A stretch of 64,000 nucleotides of DNA from Syngnathus acus (Eukaryota > Chordata > Actinopteri > Syngnathiformes > Syngnathidae): NCBI RefSeq assembly GCF_901709675.1, contig NC_051099.1:7874001-7938000 (forward strand), in the 5' to 3' direction. The position numbers were made by a program, and so were the translations under genes. Below, one piece after another: positions 62,366 to 64,000 of this stretch (position 1 is its first letter; the number at the start of each line of letters is the position of its first letter). The notes under the pieces are model-generated. The model made no database searches. It was not told where the DNA came from and worked only from the letters and a program-made list of their open reading frames with translations.

Positions 62366-62435
62366 TTATTTATTTATTTATTTATTTATTTATTTTATTT
62401 ATTTATTTTTTATTTTTTTATTTATTGTATTGATC
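62366..62435. repeat. (TTTA)n microsatellite
   Basis: TTTA units with a few interruptions, directly beside the head of SINE copy 1. Confidence 0.95.
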
Positions 62436-62696
62436 TGTTTAACTCCTGAATCACAATTCAAAGCAATATCTAGTTTTCATTGATTAAGTTGATTAAGAAG
62501 TTGGTTAAGCATGAAATATAAACAACATACACTTTATTATTTTTTGTTATGATATCACTGTCAACTTGTGTTGCTTTAATTACGATATCAGATGTACTGC
62601 ATCAGGCTTCTTGGCACACTGTCAGGAAAAAGCTTATTTTCCTCTTCAGATTCGAGTTCGACATACTTGATTTTTCTCCAGCTGTTTCTTGGAAGT

Positions 62697-63060
62697 AGCG
62701 GCTCGGTGGCGCACTGGGTAGCACGTCTGCCTCACAGTTAGGAGGGTGCGGGTTCAATTCCACCTCCGGCCCCCCCTGTGCGGAGTTTGCATGTTCTCCC
62801 CGGGCCCGCGTGGGTTTTCTCCGGGCACTCCGGTTTCCTCCCACATCCCAAAAACATGCTTGATAGGCTGATTGAAGACTCCAAATTGTCCCTAGGTGTG
62901 AGTGTGAGTGCGAATGGTTGTTTGTCTCTGTGTGCCCTGCAATTGGCTGGCAACTGGTTCAGGGTGTCCCCCGCCTACTGCCCGATGACGGCTGGGGTAG
63001 GCTCCAGCACGCCCGCGACCCCCGTGGGGACTCAAGCTGTTCGGAAAATGGATGGATGGA
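62697..63060 (+). mobile_element. tRNA-derived SINE, copy 2, with 14-bp target duplication
   Basis: The element is about 364 bp long. It has an A-box-like TGGCGCACTGG at 62707-62717 and a B-box-like GGTTCAATTCC at 62751-62761. Their starts are 44 bases apart, as in a tRNA gene. The body is shared with copy 1, and the 3' tail is ATGGATGGATGGA. It is bounded by identical 14-base sequences TGTTTCTTGGAAGT at 62683-62696 and 63061-63074. That is the target-site duplication expected of LINE-assisted retroposition and shows a recent insertion. Confidence 0.93.
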
Positions 63061-63074
63061 TGTTTCTTGGAAGT

Positions 63075-64000
63075 GTTGCAGAGATTATTTTGTTATCAGT
63101 TTTCCTTACATCCTAAACTGTCTTCTCAGAGTTGTCAACATAGTTTTCATGTTTTCACTTTAGTTCTCGATGATTGAAAACTTTAGTTTCCATTATTTTT
63201 TTGTGCACGTGTTTCTACTTATTAAAATAATGAGAACTCGCCTGCTGTAATGTGCTGCATAAGTTAAAGATCGTTTTGTTTTTTCAATGCAATGGGAATT
63301 TGAGGATAACTAAACTGACAAAGACTAGATGGATGCAGACAATTCGTTGTCTTTATATTCTTTTTGTATGTGAACAAATTGATAAATAAACAAATAGAGG
63401 GGTTAACTGTTGCAAATGCATCACAAACATAACTTTCCTAATGTTGCTGAGTCAGATCCTTCTTCTCAGTTGTTTTTCTCTTAATTCTCTTTCACTCCTC
63501 CCCTTGTGAATCCTTGTGACGCTTGGCTAAGTGAAAGTATGTCAATCATTCAGATCTGTCTGGAGTTATTGCAGAACCCATTGCCTTGCCTTGGATTCTT
63601 GTCCAAGTCTAAAGGTCACTGTAACTTCCTTGGTCTGGCTGCATACTGGGATGCCATCGTCACTGCATTCCTGCCTCTGCTGTCTCTTATCAGGACTTCA
63701 CTTTGAAGACAAACAGTACAGCAGTGACCAGCACATAGTTGTATCTTTAGCAGACCTCTTTGTTTTGGCATCAGAAATCACTTCATGCAGGTTGTAAAGT
63801 CAAACATCAAAAATCTGAGTAAAACTGGCAAGCAGGGGGTGGGGGGGTTCTTTTAAGTAATATGCCACATGTAACTGGAGACACTGACTCTGTGGAAACT
63901 GTTCCTTGTGTTTTTATTGGCTGTCCGTTTTGGTTGTTCCAGACTCTGATCAAGCGTTTGCAGGTCAGCAGTGCATGAAAGTGTCTGGTTTTACAGCCTT
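63075..64000. other. Right edge, no gene seen
   Basis: AT-rich DNA followed by an ordinary stretch from about 63500. A G-rich run lies at 63834-63848. The open frames at 63506-63797 show no family resemblance and overlap each other in different frames, so I do not call them. Confidence 0.5.

Noticed and set aside
62602-62953. Two minus-strand frames resembling proteins with repeated REP/GPGRTC segments
   Set aside because: They are translations of the SINE body (62697-63060) and match the frame of the other SINE copy, not a gene.
63506-63797. Two overlapping plus-strand frames near the right edge
   Set aside because: No family resemblance, no splice sites in phase, both frames equally open.

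Overview
The window is vertebrate nuclear DNA, most likely from a ray-finned (teleost) fish. The genes are split by GT-AG introns, usually short. The proteins align by eye along their length with vertebrate families. The repeats (a tRNA-derived SINE, a Tc1-like transposon, a MITE, GATA and TTTA microsatellites) are of fish type. No species can be assigned. I reconstructed nine protein-coding genes. For the spliced genes the exon phases add up to open frames close to the human lengths; the IRS gene has an unresolved 3' end and runs somewhat shorter than human IRS1.

Layout. 1-2240: no firmly identified gene, only weak hints of minus-strand exons. 2241-3080: h2ax (-), with a histone stem-loop, a poly(A) signal and a CCAAT/E2F promoter. 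3600-14012: c2cd2l/TMEM24 (-), 14 coding exons. 15403-17349: dpagt1 (+), 9 exons, head-to-head with c2cd2l. 18717-21246: hinfp (+), 9 exons. 23306-27560: slc25a15 (-), 6 coding exons, with a MITE carrying a 251-bp minisatellite in one intron. 27561-36269: gene-poor, with a dead Tc1-like element and possibly a long 3'UTR. 36270-40878: an insulin receptor substrate gene (-), probably irs4. 42951-49623: gucy2f retinal guanylyl cyclase (-), 18 exons. 49624-53943: no gene seen. 53944-56149: hsd17b3-like (+), 11 exons. 57151-58908: an MHC class I heavy chain (+), 7 exons. 58909-64000: repeat-rich, with a promoter-like patch, a 43-bp repeat, a perfect 29-bp hairpin and two SINE copies.

The genes do not form one pathway. 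The block has two ancestral neighbourhoods as I recall them: h2ax-c2cd2l-dpagt1-hinfp matches human 11q23.3 (with the c2cd2l/dpagt1 pair inverted), and irs4-gucy2f matches human Xq22.3. slc25a15, hsd17b3 and the MHC class I gene are additional neighbours. Products include a DNA-damage histone variant, an ER-plasma membrane lipid transporter, the first enzyme of N-glycan assembly, a histone-H4 transcription factor, the mitochondrial ornithine carrier, an insulin/IGF docking protein, a photoreceptor cyclase, a steroid dehydrogenase and an antigen-presenting-type molecule.

Limits: exon borders were read by eye from splice consensus, phase and remembered human proteins. UTRs and transcription starts are mostly inferred. 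No database search was possible.
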